A stretch of DNA of 64,000 bases from Trochalopteron elliotii (taxonomy: Eukaryota; Chordata; Aves; Passeriformes; Leiothrichidae), in NCBI GenBank assembly GCA_024734555.1, contig JANPWX010000029.1:2857536-2921535 (forward strand), read 5' to 3'. The notes below the pieces were generated by a model. That model was given only the letters and a program-made list of their open reading frames with translations. It did no database searches and was not told where the DNA came from. The translations under genes were made by a program, and so were the position numbers. Numbering within the stretch: position 1 is the stretch's first letter; every line of letters begins with the position of its first letter. Positions 39,001 through 51,500 of this stretch are shown piece after piece.

Positions 39001-40325
39001 TGCAGCAGAGCACTCACTACCTCTGACTCCAGGATTATGTGCCCAGAAGTTCTTGTGGTGACCTCTTAACCCCTCAGCTAAGAGGCTGAGATTTCCTCAG
39101 AACTGCCTTTCAGACCCTGCATGTCACTCTCTGCAAACAGAGTCCTCAGTGGAGCCACTGGTGACAACACAAACCAGACGTGCACTTTGTGCTTATCCAT
39201 CCCAGTTATCCTTTAGGAATGAAACTCACCTGAAACCCAAAGTCTCAGGCCAAAAGAGAGACTCAGATATCACCTCAAGTGAACAGCTTTATTTCTAGGA
39301 AAAACATGGCTATTACTTCCACAGCTGCTTTAGCTACTTCTTAGTGAATGAATTTCATTTAGGAAATTGATGTTTTTTAACCCATCAATCTCCAGCACAA
39401 ACAAGATCCTACTTGACTGCTGACATTCAACCTAACCTTACAAAGAAATAATCAAAATCAACACTGATTCACTCTGAACACTTTATAGATACTACTTACA
39501 CCTTCCTAGGTTTGGTTTTTTAGACAACCCAAATGCATCAGGGTTATCACCATGAAGACTTAGTATGTTGTCCTCCAGCCAAATGCTCCATGAAACTCTC
39601 AACTGGTCAGCAAATAGTCCCACATTTACATCTGGGACCAAGGCAGACACCATTCCAAGCTTCCACAGCAGATATTAAACTCTGTGCCATGAGTCATGGG
39701 TGATGCTTCTGATTCCCACTGCTGCAGAGGAGTGGGGGAAGGAGAGCTCTGTGTGGGAAAGAACTCTACATCTAGACAGCATTTGGCATAGAAGTCTAAA
39801 AAGCTCTGCTCATTTACAGTATTGTTCTTGAAACACTAACCTGTAAGTGTTCTGCATTTACTAAAGAAATAGGTTGGATGGATTAACTCAATCAGATTAA
39901 TGTAGCAAAATATAATTACTGACATGTAAATTGCAGGGACTCGCTTTTATGGTAAGTTTTCTGTAACTTACACATGAGTAAAGAATGTGGACTGTACTTA
40001 CTGAAAGTTGAAACGTGTAAGGAAATGAAAAATCAGAAATATCAACTGGAAATGTCATCAGTATTGTCAGGGAACAAGAAATAAAAAAAAGCACAGTGAT
40101 CAGAAAATAAATCGGAGCACTATATAAGGCCTGACACACAGGCTCTTTGGAAAGAGTCTCATCAGCATTTCTGTCACTTCCAGGTCTGACATAATCAACT
40201 TTGAGCTGTCAAATTGTCCCTGCCCTGGCTGGCAGCTGGCAGTACCCACACCTGTGATCAGGAAACAAGGATGGAGAACTTCAGGGTTAGCCCAGGTAAA
40301 AGGACTTGGGGTTTTCTTCTGCCAC
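33001..40325. other. unique non-coding sequence
   Basis: Over seven kilobases without a recognisable feature. A pyrimidine-rich, GC-elevated patch lies at 33050-33240, with overlapping frames on the minus strand (32976-33254 and 33044-33337). It lacks CpG clustering and matches no family. Another C-rich patch is at 35760-36040. Frames at 33436-33750 (-), 38190-38567 (+) and 38749-39069 (+) look like chance openings. Confidence 0.5.
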
Positions 40326-40387
40326 TGATGCCTTGGGAAGGCTGACCTGAAACATAGGCTGGACAGAGGTAGAGAATAAAGCAGGTA

Positions 40388-40393
40388 TTTATT
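40388..40393 (-). terminator. poly-A signal of LTR copy B
   Basis: TTTATT on the plus strand is AATAAA on the minus strand, in the same CTTTCAATAAATACCTGC context as copy A and 62 bases before the end of the LTR. It could end minus-strand transcripts. Confidence 0.7.
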
Positions 40394-40512
40394 GAAAGGC
40401 CTTTAGGGTACACCTTGGGCAGGACAGGGCCTGGCCAGGGCTGCAGCCAAGGTGGACCCAAAACGGGCACAAAATGGTCACAAAATGACTGACTGGTCAT
40501 GAGGTCTCACAC

Positions 40513-40520
40513 TTTTATAA
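40513..40520 (-). promoter_or_regulatory. TATA-like box of LTR copy B
   Basis: TTATAAAA on the minus strand, with the neighbouring ACCAAAAC...GTGTGAGACC identical to copy A. The core promoter-like segment is the most conserved part of the family within this window. Confidence 0.7.
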
Positions 40521-40794
40521 GTTTTGGTCCATTTGCATATTGAGGTTTAATTGTCCAGTTACAGCTTCAGGTTGTGAGGTCCCATCCTTCTTGTCTTCTC
40601 TCTTCAGACCACTGTTGCTTATGCCTTTGGCCCTGAAAGTTGTACCCCTTGTCCTTGGTTTTCAGCAGGAAAAGGATTTGTTTTGTCTCCCTGCTCTGTG
40701 AAGAGAGCTCACTAACACTTAATATGAGGCTCAGAACTGCACCCCTAGGCAGCAGAGAATCTGAAATACATGAAAGCTCAAACTTAAGGCATCA

Positions 40795-41300
40795 CCCCCC
40801 CAGTGGATTCCACCTCCCTCCCCAGCCAGCCCTGGGCACTCTGACACTCCACGAGCACAGGCACCAGGAGAGGGTCAGGGCAGCATCAGTGTCATGGAGA
40901 CAAAGGCTCCTGAGAGGAGGAACCCAGTCAGGCTGGAGCCCTGGCACCCCTCTGGGATGTTCCACAGCACTCACACACCCCACTGGGACTCAGGGCAGGG
41001 ATCCAGGGAGATCCAGCCTCGCCCCACAGGCTGTGGGTTCCCTCTGAACCAGGCTGGCACAATCCACCCTACAGCCAGTTCCTGCACTGGAGAAATGGGC
41101 TGAGGACAAAATGAATGGTTGTGCCTGTGGGCAGCCACCACCTGTCCCAGGGAGAGGTGACACAACCTCCCTGCACTCTCTGGCCCAAGAGCCCTGGCCC
41201 TGTGGTCTGGGGAGCAGCCACACAAGGGCAAAACAAAACACCTCTGTTTACTTACCTGGGGTGAATGAATAAAGAGGTTTGACTTGGAAAGCTGCAAGGT
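40795..41300. other. GC-richer sequence beside LTR copy B, possible old LTR or exon-like piece
   Basis: This 500-base patch is more GC-rich than its surroundings. On plus, AATAAAG at 41269-41275 lies in a context (GGGTGAATGAATAAAGAGG) that could be the end of an old LTR, though I see no defined borders. On minus, CAG/GTAAGT at 41250-41258 is a textbook splice-donor match, with an acceptor-like TTCTGGGACCTTGCAG 36 bases before it. Neither reading is secure, and chance is possible. Confidence 0.25.
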
Positions 41301-44300
41301 CCCAGAACCAGGAAACTCCTACTTGAGTGCTCTCACAAATCACACTCAGCAGGTCTGACCAATACAGCAGGTATTTACAACAGCTTGCCTCACACCAGAA
41401 AAATCCAACAAATTTTAGTACTTGCAGTTGTCTACTTTCCTTTTGGCTCTAATTGGTGTCCTTTCAGAATATACTTTTGTTATTTTTTTAAAAAAAGGTT
41501 AAATACTTTTTCAAACTCCCTCAATATGCCACATGATAACTTTGCATTTAGGATACAAAAAAATCAGCTTTAAGTAATTTTGGGATCAGTAATATATAAA
41601 TACCCTTGATGTACGTAAATTTCATAAGAAGAAAGGAAGTCAGTATAATTTATGAGAAGATTCTTTTAATCCAAAGGAAAAAAAAAAACCCAAACAACTG
41701 AGTAGCTATTAACTTTTCAGATTTTCTCAATACCTTCAGTATTTGAAAGCATTTGTTCCAGCCCCTCTCTGTCCTCGTGCATTGCTCAGGACGTACACAT
41801 CAGCAACATTAAAATGATGGCACATTTGACACTTCAAAAAATCATCTGCTTCTTTTTTAGGTTGTTTTTTTTTTCCCCCCTCCACTTATATTTTCCCTTT
41901 CCTTCTCTAAACAAAGTATGGCAACAATTTGATAGCCCAATAGCATTTTGCCCTCCTGAACCCTGGCAATGACCCAGAGGATTTGCTCTCTGGTGCTAAT
42001 CACAAGTCTGGCTGTGGCCATTTCCCATGACATAGCTGAAATTCTCCAAAACTGGCCCTCTCAACTTCCCTGCCCAGCCCACACTGAAACCATTTTCTGC
42101 TTCCTCACTGCCAGGCCCTGGAGCCATTCCCTGGACAGCTCTGGCCACCTCTGGGCTTCCAGACCTGCCACCAGCAGCAGCAGCAGGTGCTCTTATCTGA
42201 CACACACTTTACAAGGAAACTAAACATAAATGTGAAAAATACACTCTGCACGTAGTGAAATGGCATTGTTAAATATTTATCTCAAGCTCATAAACTCAAG
42301 GCCTGTTTCTGTTCCAGCCTCACCATCACACATTCTCTTCAGTGGTGCATAAAAATGGCTCCCATTTATTTTATTCCTTTCTATTAATATCAGGAACCAT
42401 TTTGCCAGGAACCGTAACTCAGTCTCTGATCTGTGTCCTCCTATTCTGCCACAAAAATTGGGCAATGTAAGTGTTGAAGAAAATTGCAACAAAAATTACT
42501 TAGATCACTCACTCAGATTTCACCATTCCAAATTCACTGTGTTTAACCAAAGAAATTCCATGACTTTTCAAGGCAAGGCACAGCTAAACTCTTTGTATCC
42601 TGTCTCTATACCAAGAGACTTTTTAACCACTGATTTACAACTGCTGAAAAAACATCAGCACTTCTGGAACAGGAATGATCACAATGCAGTCTTTTTAGAA
42701 TTTACTTATTCTGTAATAACTTCAGACAATTCAAGTAGTGTTTGATTTTCCCAATATTCCCAATAAAACCCAAACCCAGCAATTTTTAATTCTACGAAAG
42801 CTTTCACTCAAAAATTCCCAAGTATCTCGATAGCTGGCTACTTATATAATATGCCAATAATACAACAAGCTGAAGGCAAAGAGTAGCATTACAGTAACAC
42901 TTTTATGGAATATATGCTAGTATGTACATTGGTAATTATTTGGGCTGTTGCATTACATGTTGTTTTTATTAAGCATTGCATTGTCTCAAAAAACAGTCCC
43001 CATGTCCATAGTAAGAAATGGTTTCCAAGAGCAACTCAGCAGCACACAACATATGCAAGAGCAGTGATGGAAAATAGTACCTTCCAGGAGGGTGAGTAAA
43101 ATGTATGTGTGTGTGGAACAACCAGCACACAAAGATGTTTGGCTACCTACAACACAATAAATCAACAGCTCTTAACACCAGTGCTGTCTAACAGTAAACT
43201 AACTCACACAAAGTTACTTAATTCAAAATGCCATCCAATCCTCTGGGATCCAAGCTGTTTAAATAATACACTTAATTCAACAACTGAAAATTCCAATCAG
43301 GACCCTGAGTCTTGCTCACCACATTCCAAGATTCCTTGCCCTTATCAGGTAATTTTTTTGCCTTATCATCTAATAATTAATATTTTCCAACGTGACTTTA
43401 AAACATCAGTTCACGTACTCAGCATATAGTCACTGGAGAAATGTTTTTCCATGCAAAAATCCACTTGGGATTTTTTTGTTTCCTCGAGTTATTCCCTAAC
43501 ACACTTTGAAATACAGAGCAGAACAATGTCAGATTTTCAGGAGAGGGACTCTGCACACACCTGAGAGAGCTCAGTGCAATGATACAGTCAGAACCCCCAG
43601 TAATGCAGAATTTAAGGCCCAGCTGCTCTCCTGACTCTGTAACTTGGTATATTTAGCACATGGACTCTGCTGTGCAAAGGCAACTACATAAGACTGCGCT
43701 GTATTTTTATTTCTTTTCCAATTGTCTAACTAGGTTTTTTTTGGTTGGGTGGGGTTTGTTTCAACAGTCAGCAGAAGCTCAAAAGGACTGCACTTCTTCC
43801 CAGGGGTTGATAATGATGGCCTTTGGTGCCAGTTTGGACTTCAGGCAGTTAAGCAATGTGTGCCTGCAGAGCTGCTGGAGATGGGCAGCCTGTCCCAGCC
43901 CAGGGAAAACTCACCCTGGCACTGCAGCATCAGGAATGTGGAGCAGGAATCCTCACTCAGCTCCTCTGGCCATGACTTAGCCTGGAAAAACCCAAAGGGC
44001 CACGGCAGAATGAAACAACTGCCCCAAAATCCTCTTCCAGGCTGGCAGATGTCAGTTTTGGCTCCTCTTCTCACTATATGGGTCACTCTTTTGTCCTCTA
44101 ATTTTTTTACAAGTGAAATAAATGCTACCAATTTTCCCACACCTACACAAAATTCTGCAAAAAAGAGCCATAAGTCCCATAAAAAGTCTCTAAATGTGCT
44201 TTAGCAAGGGACCATAGTTGACAATAAGCAAAAAAACCAACATTATCCATCCCTTCATTCAAGTGCTCAGGTGCCTTCAAGTGCTCAGGGTAATTCCAAG

Positions 44301-46278
44301 GAATAAGAGCACTGCACATCAACTGGAATTTCTATATTTTCTCTTAGGAATTATAAAATGTATAGCCCTATGAAATGTTAATCAATACTTTAATGTACCA
44401 GTTTCAATAAGCATCATCACTACATGGAATGAATGGGATGTATGGATTCATGAGAAGACACTGTGTAAAGTGTGTACTCAATTATTTGCAATCCCTTCAG
44501 AATAACAAAGGAGAGAATAATGTAATAATTAAGTAATTGAAGATAATTATGCTATCTGGAATTGTTTAAGATGCAGGGCTATGAGGTGATGTCTGTCTTT
44601 AGTCTGTGAAAATATAAAATGAGGAACCACTAAATAATATTATATGGTTCTCATCAACTCAAGAATCGAATTTGTCTTTTATTACAAAAATAAAATTAAA
44701 ACAGAAAAACATTTTAAATATCTCCATTTTTCTTCAAAAATAAACCTTCCTAAAATTGAAGTACTTGTCTTCCCCACACAGTTAACAGTTACTTCACATA
44801 TTACCTGTCCCTGGCATGGCAGTCTCCACAACATAAATCATTTCTTTGGCCAACTAGCTGAGAACTCTAAACTAATTAATCTGCATAACACAGATGTTAG
44901 ATTTTGGAATTTTTAATACTTTGTATACAGATGGCTGCCAGAAAAACTCACAAAAACATCTTTTGGAAAAAAACAACACTACTTGAGAAAACTCTTTGGA
45001 GTTTGTAATTCAGTAACTTAATTACATGAGTCAAGTTGAGCCTTCCTGAAGACACTTTTAAGAAGTCCTTCCCTTCACTGTCAGAGGGAAGGATCACCAG
45101 TATCATCATGCAAGAAACAGTGTTGTATTTTCCTTAGCTGGAGCTTTACCATAAGTTTCAAAATCATGAAATGATTGGTTGGGCCTATTCGAATCTTCAC
45201 ATACAAACCCCATTTGTGACATGGGCACAGTGCTGCAGCAGCTTAAAACATGCCTGAAATTCAGCATAACCCAGTGGACATTAAGACAGCATTTCCTTTT
45301 AACCACTTTTCTTTTAAATAGTTGGGATTTTTCTGTAATTTAAACAGATTGCTGATGTTGTAGCAGCATTACCTTAGAGACTGTTTGGAAACAAATTAAA
45401 AAATTAAATCAAGATCATCAGATTAAGATGAGAAAGAGAACAAACCTTTTACTGTAGCTGCAACCTGAAACTAAGTTAATAATTTAAATTCAAAAGCTGA
45501 ATTCTTAGATAATTGGAGATTGAGCCCAACGTGCCATTCTCCCACTGGATGTGAGCACAGAGTCCTGAAAATACCTTCTCCTGTAGGAAAACCTGGATCC
45601 CCCATCCAAGCCAAATCCACTTTAAACAGGATCTTGGGAAGGAAAACCCTGAGAACAGGAGCCACCTCTATTAAACTCTCTTTTTCCTTTTTTATACTGT
45701 TTTCAAACAAAATCTGGGCAGCACCTCTTTGCCTGTGTCACACAATGACCCCAGCACAGCTACTCTGGTTTTACAGGCTGGGTTTAAGCAAAGCAGAAAC
45801 AAGACACATTCACAAAAGGGATAAAACAAGTAAGTTCATCCCACAACAAGATGCAAGATGATAAAATGCAAAAACACTGAACACCAAGGCACATCCTACC
45901 TCTGAAAAGGACACCAAAGTCAAGGTTTCAAGTGGATTCAAACAGCACAATTTAGGGTGGGACTAAATTTACTGAAATTTACTGTCCTCAGCAGCAGTTC
46001 ATCAGTTCTGGCTCCTGATGACTTTCCAGGGTTGTGGGAGTTGAAAACCAATTTCTCATACTCTTACATCCTGATGATGAGCACAATCTTGCACCTCTTA
46101 GGATCTTCCAGCACCCACAAAAATCCTGTCTACTACATTTAATCTTTCATTCTGAATAGAAGAAGGGCAAAAAAAGAAAAACTCCCCAGTCTGGTGTCCC
46201 ATCCACAGTATCTGCCAAACCTTGAAGCAGCTAAAAGCTTCCAAGCCCTAGAATTAAATACTGTAAATAACATATTTA
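41301..46278. other. unique non-coding sequence
   Basis: No gene recognised. An 18-bp tandem duplication (TTCAAGTGCTCAGG core) is at 44258-44289. The frame 43749-44204 (+, 151 codons) has a fairly protein-like first half after a pyrimidine-rich stretch and CCCAG, but the second half decays into low-complexity residues and I recognise no family. T-rich runs occur near 41868-41880. Confidence 0.5.
44258..44289. repeat. 18-bp tandem duplication
   Basis: The core TTCAAGTGCTCAGG starts at 44258 and again at 44276, giving two near-identical units. It is a small replication-slippage duplication with no further copies. Confidence 0.8.
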
Positions 46279-46354
46279 ACCACAGAATACTTCAGGTTGT
46301 AGGGGACCTCTATGGTCATATGGCTCAACTTCCCACTCACAACACAGCCAGTTA
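46279..46354 (-). mobile_element. truncated CR1 LINE, 3' scrap
   Basis: Read on plus, the piece is the reverse complement of a CR1 3' end: CCACAGAATACTTCAGGTTG, then GGGGACCTCTATGGTCATAT, then GGCTCAACTTCCCACTC. Only about 75 bases remain. It is the only CR1 piece found here on the minus strand, and it is clearly diverged. Confidence 0.75.
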
Positions 46355-47940
46355 AATGCTGATGAGGTGAATATGCTCCTTTCTTTCTTATACTGTATTG
46401 TATACATATTCTTGTATTTCTGGCAAGAAAACCAGAAAAATCTCCTTCCATCAGAGAAAGAAACGAATGGGTTGACTGCCATAATACTAAATCTGAAACC
46501 CTTAAAAAGCAGGCACATTAGTGCGGAAAAAACTCCTAACAACCCAGGGACTGCTGATCCAAGACAAACCATTGACTATTTCTATGAAATCTCCCCAACC
46601 TGTGCAGATGAAGTCAATTGCAGAAATTCACTTAAGAAAAAACCTCAGTGAAGTATCTAAGCATTGCACAATTTAAAAAGTGCAGTTTAAAGTTACACAG
46701 AAACATTGTCACGGGCCGTTCAACACAGCAGCCTCCCAGCAGCCCTCCAGCTCCTGAATATTCACTGGCAACTGCTAGGGCTTGTTTAATATTGGAAATT
46801 TTCATACACAGAAGTTGCTTCTCCTCAGTTTTTAACCATGTTAATCTTTCAGGTCACCATACATAAAGGGAGAGGCCAGGCTGAAAGCCCAAAGAGCAGC
46901 TCATTCTGGCATTCCTCTTGCCAGTGTGACACTCAAACACTGGGGCACACACACAAAAAATGCCTTACAAAGTCCCTGCTAACTGAACTCCTTCCTCATT
47001 TTCAGGGCAAGGCTACAGAGTCAAGCCAGAGTGAAAAGTCCTCACTTTTCCATATTTTATGGTATCTCAACACGCCCTAAAGGAAGAGGGGACACCTTTT
47101 CCCCTTTTCATTTCATTCTTTAGAAAGGAAGCACTCTCTCAAGTGAATTAAGAGAGGTGAAAAAAAACAGACTGGTAATAAATGAGTCTCAACTTTTAAA
47201 GGTATATCATTTACACTTCCCATAAAACTGTATTTATTTACAAACCTTAACGACAGAGTGAAAAACAATCTAGCTGATATTTTTGCCAAGTTTGACACCC
47301 GACACATGGCCTGCTGTAAGCCACAGCTATCCACAGGCCAACCCAGCAACTGGCCCTTTGTTCATGTGCTTATTTAAACACAATGAAATGGCTTTACCTC
47401 ATTAGAGAGGAGTTGGAATAAGCTCCAGCTGCAAGAGAATGAGGTGGTCCTCATTTTTAAAAACCAGCAATGCCATTTGGGGAAAAAAAAAAGAGTAACA
47501 AGCAGCGAAGAAAAATAATTCCCTTCAAGCAATTGAAATGCCAGTTTAGAAGATAAAATAGTGCAAAACCCGAGGCCAGTAAAAAGAAACATTGTTTTCC
47601 TTTGAAGTTCACCACCAACTGGGGCAAGTGGCATGTTGCATTCCCCAGGCTTATGGGAAATTTGTTTTCTGTCCTGTCAGGAAAAAAATACCGGGGTCCC
47701 TCTGGAGCCTGTAATTACTGATGCATGTGAATTACACTTTATCATGAATGTTGCCTTGAAAGTCAAAACTGAGCAGCCCACCTGAGCAATGTCAGGCTAA
47801 CCTGCTGCTGTCAGAGCTGCTGGGAAGGGACACTCTGGTGGTGCATTTCCCATCTCATGGCAATCACCAAAACAACCTTGATGAATTTCTGCCTGAGGCC
47901 AGCGTGTTTTTAGCCCCACGAGGGTTCACCACACTCCGAG
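46355..47940. other. unique non-coding sequence
   Basis: Nothing recognisable. Overlapping frames on both strands at 46276-46651 run through the CR1 scrap and are spurious. The 47640-47950 part is more GC-rich with a few CpGs and leads into the LTR-like stretch that follows. Confidence 0.5.
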
Positions 47941-48560
47941 GGTTGCCAGCAACCTCTCAGAAATGGCTTAAAAATAACGAGTGAGACAGCCTGATTGGAG
48001 GTGCTCTAAAAAAGCAAAAAGGTTTTAATTAAAGAGAAAAAACTATACAGAACAAAATAACAATAGTGGTGCACAGTCCAGGGAGGTCCCTTTCACCTGC
48101 TAAGACACCCCAAAAAGCCCCAAGAATCTCCCTGCTCTCTCTTAATGATTCAACGATCTAGAAGGGATTTTTGGCTTGCTGCCCAATAGAAAATAGTTAC
48201 ATTTCTTGAGGAACAGCTCAAGGGTCCAACAGGTGCCTTTGTCCTGGCACTACACCAATTATGGTGAGAAAAACATGGAAGTTTCTGGTTCTTCTTCCTT
48301 AAAAGTTCAGGGGTGAGGCTTAAACTCTTTTCCTAATATGGGAATGCCTGCTGGGGTGTGGGGGTGCACTGCAACACAGCCTCACTGAGATTCCCCTGGC
48401 TCACACAGGGATGTGTCAGCGTGTCCTCCCAACAACCCCAGCAAACGACAGAGATTTAGGGGCTTTATTCCAGCCAGCCCAGTGGCACTGCACCACCCCA
48501 AACCATCCCAGGTTGGTGCTCCCAGTGCAGGCCTTGGCAAGCTCTTCGTACAGCAGGAGC
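47941..48560 (-). mobile_element. possible old LTR remnant(s), uncertain
   Basis: Read on minus, two places look like the R/U5 end of an LTR. One is GGCTGGAATAAAGCCCC (near 48457-48473) followed by CTCTGTCGTTTGCTGGGG and a TTGTTGGGAGGACAC block. The other is TTTAATTAAAACCTTTTTGC (near 48010-48032) followed by AGCACCTCCAATCAGGC. Both have a poly-A-signal-like core and a T- or G-rich tail on the same strand. I see no matching TG start, no target duplication and no second copy in the window. An old, nested or broken endogenous retrovirus is a guess, and plain unique sequence is the alternative. Confidence 0.3.
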
Positions 48561-51500
48561 AACGTGAGGCCTCTGCAGCCAAGGAAGAAAAGGTGTTTAA
48601 GTGAAATACCTCCTACAGACCAGTAAATTCAGGATCAGCTAACACCAAGGCACTGCAAAGGCCGCCACTTCTGCAGAAAAAGTCCTAGTAAAAAACCTAG
48701 CACAATATACCATCAGCTCTGCTACCAGCAAGGGAGCCTAAGGTATGGGGTTAATCGAGCAATTATTGGAAAAAGCAGAACAGGGCAGTACAAACTCAAG
48801 GTGAAAAAAGAAAAAATTCCATCCACTGCTTCTGAAGATACAGTTGTTTTGTGTATATGCTCGTTGTAAAAAAATCAGTTTGGGGCTCAGAGGCTGAATG
48901 TCCCAGTGCACTCAGCAACCCTTTTCACTCCCAGAAAGGACAGCCAGGCAGGGCTGACCCAGGGATGATTATCAGAACTTACAGGGAGTTCTGCTCCTGT
49001 GGCTGTGTGGTAGGATACAAGACTATTCTCTCAACAAAAGAAACTAACTCTACAAACATAATATTTGAGTTCATATCAGATGCTTTTCTTGTCAGCATTT
49101 TTCCCCTCACAGTTCATCAAGCACTGATGTTGTACCATGCACAGAAACCATTCAAAACATTAAACTCAACATTCCTTCATAGATCAATAGGAATGGAGTA
49201 AATTCCTATCAGCTGTTTCCTGAAGAAAACATTTCATAGATGTCTTTAGCAACAGCCCATCAGGGAATTTAACAGAGCAAAGCAAAAGGCAGGTACTTAA
49301 TTTCAAATATGCTTCAGTCAATTTTCTCAACAGTATTTGCATTTTCACTGTAGAAAATTGCAATATTCAACAGTGGCAATCGCTGTATATTTGAATAATC
49401 TCACTAAGTTCCAAAGTATTCTATTAGGGAAACAGTAAAAATCAGCTCATGGACTTTGTATAACACACGGTGCCATAACCTTCTGTTTTCAGCGTGTTAC
49501 ACTGAGCGAGAAATAAAAGCAGTTCAAAGGCACACCTTGTACAACATCCTTGCCTTAGTCATGAGAGCAGGATGATGATAAACCGCCCTTGCCAATCTAT
49601 TCTCGTAGCCCTGTAACATTTAATGACTTGCAAGGGTTATTTTAATTTTGCTTCATGAATATTTTGTACCCTTGTAAGTTTTACAATGCAGTCTGTACCG
49701 GGGACGTGGAGCTGTGTTGGGCTCCAGATCAAATCCCCTGCTTCAGCTTCTGACCCTTCTGACAGGCACACACATGCCCCAGGCTACAATCCCACGGCTC
49801 TCCCAACTGCAGGGACTGGAATCAAAATGAAATCCTGGATCATTTATGACTGTATTTCAAAAGCAAACCTAGTGCATTTAAAAGTAATAGCAGCTTTCAT
49901 TTTCAAGACCTTTAAGTGTCTGAAATACTTTAAACAGGCATGGCCTGTTACTCCTGTGAAACACATGGAAAAGCTCCAGAAAGCCTGACTTAAGCTTCCC
50001 GTTGTACACATTGCAGATTTCAAGAAGAAAACCAAATGATAATTAAAACAAGGAAGTATTTGGCCTTGCCTTGTTTTACCCACCAAACCCTGAACTCATG
50101 GGGCTCTCTGAATTGGCAATAAATCTCTGTAGGTAAATCAGAGTTCTGCTGCCATGAAACAGCCAGGAGGGCTGAAGCCAGAAAACTGCTGGTGGAAAAT
50201 GGATTTTTCTTTTTAAAGACACTGATGAAAAGCGAGACTTCATGTGCAGCACTTGTAATTTAACCCTCATTAGTATCTCTACACCAGTGATCATGTCCCC
50301 CACTTCTATTATCCACACACACTGAAAGAAATTCTCATTATCTGCAACATATTTCCAAAGTATTTGAATGGACTTTTACAGGACGACAAATGTAAACTCA
50401 TCTTTGGCCTCAGGATGACAGTCTATTATGGAAAGCAGCGGAAATATTTACATTATCATTATGATATTTTTCCTGTTGCATAGATGAGATGTCTGCACTT
50501 CGGGTCATCAGTTCAATCTGTTCCTACATTTGCTTTGTGTGAGGAAACTGCTTCAGTGTGAAAATAATGCCAAATGTATTCTAACCTCCTGTTCACCAAA
50601 AGTAAAAGAGAGTTACATTCACTCTGCATTGTGTCCCAGTTGCAACAATGACAATTTACAAGTGAATTTCCCATTCTAACCATGGACAAGAGTCCAGCAG
50701 CTCAGAAGCACTCAACACTTAGGAAAAAAGTTTTCAGCTCCTTTCAGAGCACAGTCAAAAGGAAAAGGCAAAAAACATTCACATATGAACAGATTAAAAG
50801 GAAGTTTTCAAACAAGAAAAGCAATATCCACCTGGCAATACACTGTGTGCAAGTACAGTGATGTGCTGACATGTGCTGACTAGCTCTAATGGCAAGGCCA
50901 AAAAAAGCCACATTAACAAAGCAAATGCAGTAAATCTGACCCTGACAAACTCAGAGCAGCACAGACTACCAGGGTTATCCAGTTTCTGGAAAAGAAACTG
51001 CCTAGAAACCTTCAGGTCAGAATCCCCCAGTAATAATATACCTGTGATATAACCTAATTCATCTCCAGCTGCAGCCTCCACAGCCACTCAATCCTCTGCC
51101 AAGGCTGAAAGCAGCCCATGAGTGCCACAGACAAATCCACCCTGCAGAGGCAGCAGCTTATCCCTGGCCCTGCCACCACCACAAATCAAACCCCAGGAAC
51201 CAGAACCCAGCACTGCAGGGAGCTACAGAACTTGGAATGCTGCCCACAGAAGCAAAAAAAAGCCCAAATTCTGAAGACTAATCTAAGAAAACAGCAAGCC
51301 AATAATGCCCACCCACAGCTGCTGTGTTTTGAGACAGAACAGCTCAGTCATATGAAAGCCCTCGGAAGCAGAAGCTCAGTGACTGCTTTTCCCCCCGTTT
51401 CAACTCATCACTCTGAAGACAGAGGTTGAAGGCAGTTAATAAGGACACATCTGAGGGCTGGCAGAGCACACACAGCCACCCTCAGAACCCAGGTGTGCAG

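Larger units (their letters stand above)
40326..40794 (-). mobile_element. solo-LTR-like endogenous retrovirus element, copy B
   Basis: This is the second copy of the LTR at 6229-6672, in reverse orientation, 469 bp long. Read on the minus strand it starts TGATGCCTTAAG and ends CTTCCCAAGGCATCA. It has the TATA-like box, the AATAAA signal and the conserved CTGGACAATTAAACCTCA block. It is longer than copy A mainly through an extra segment between the TATA region and the poly-A signal and a small insertion upstream. Flanking bases (CCAC at 40322-40325, CCCC at 40795-40798) give no clear target duplication. No retroviral gene adjoins it. The 135-codon plus-strand frame at 40640-41047 crosses the element antisense and is not a gene. 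Confidence 0.85.

Noticed and set aside
40640..41047. 135-codon plus-strand frame
   Set aside because: It runs antisense through LTR copy B and on into adjacent GC-rich DNA, with no retroviral or host protein similarity that I can see.
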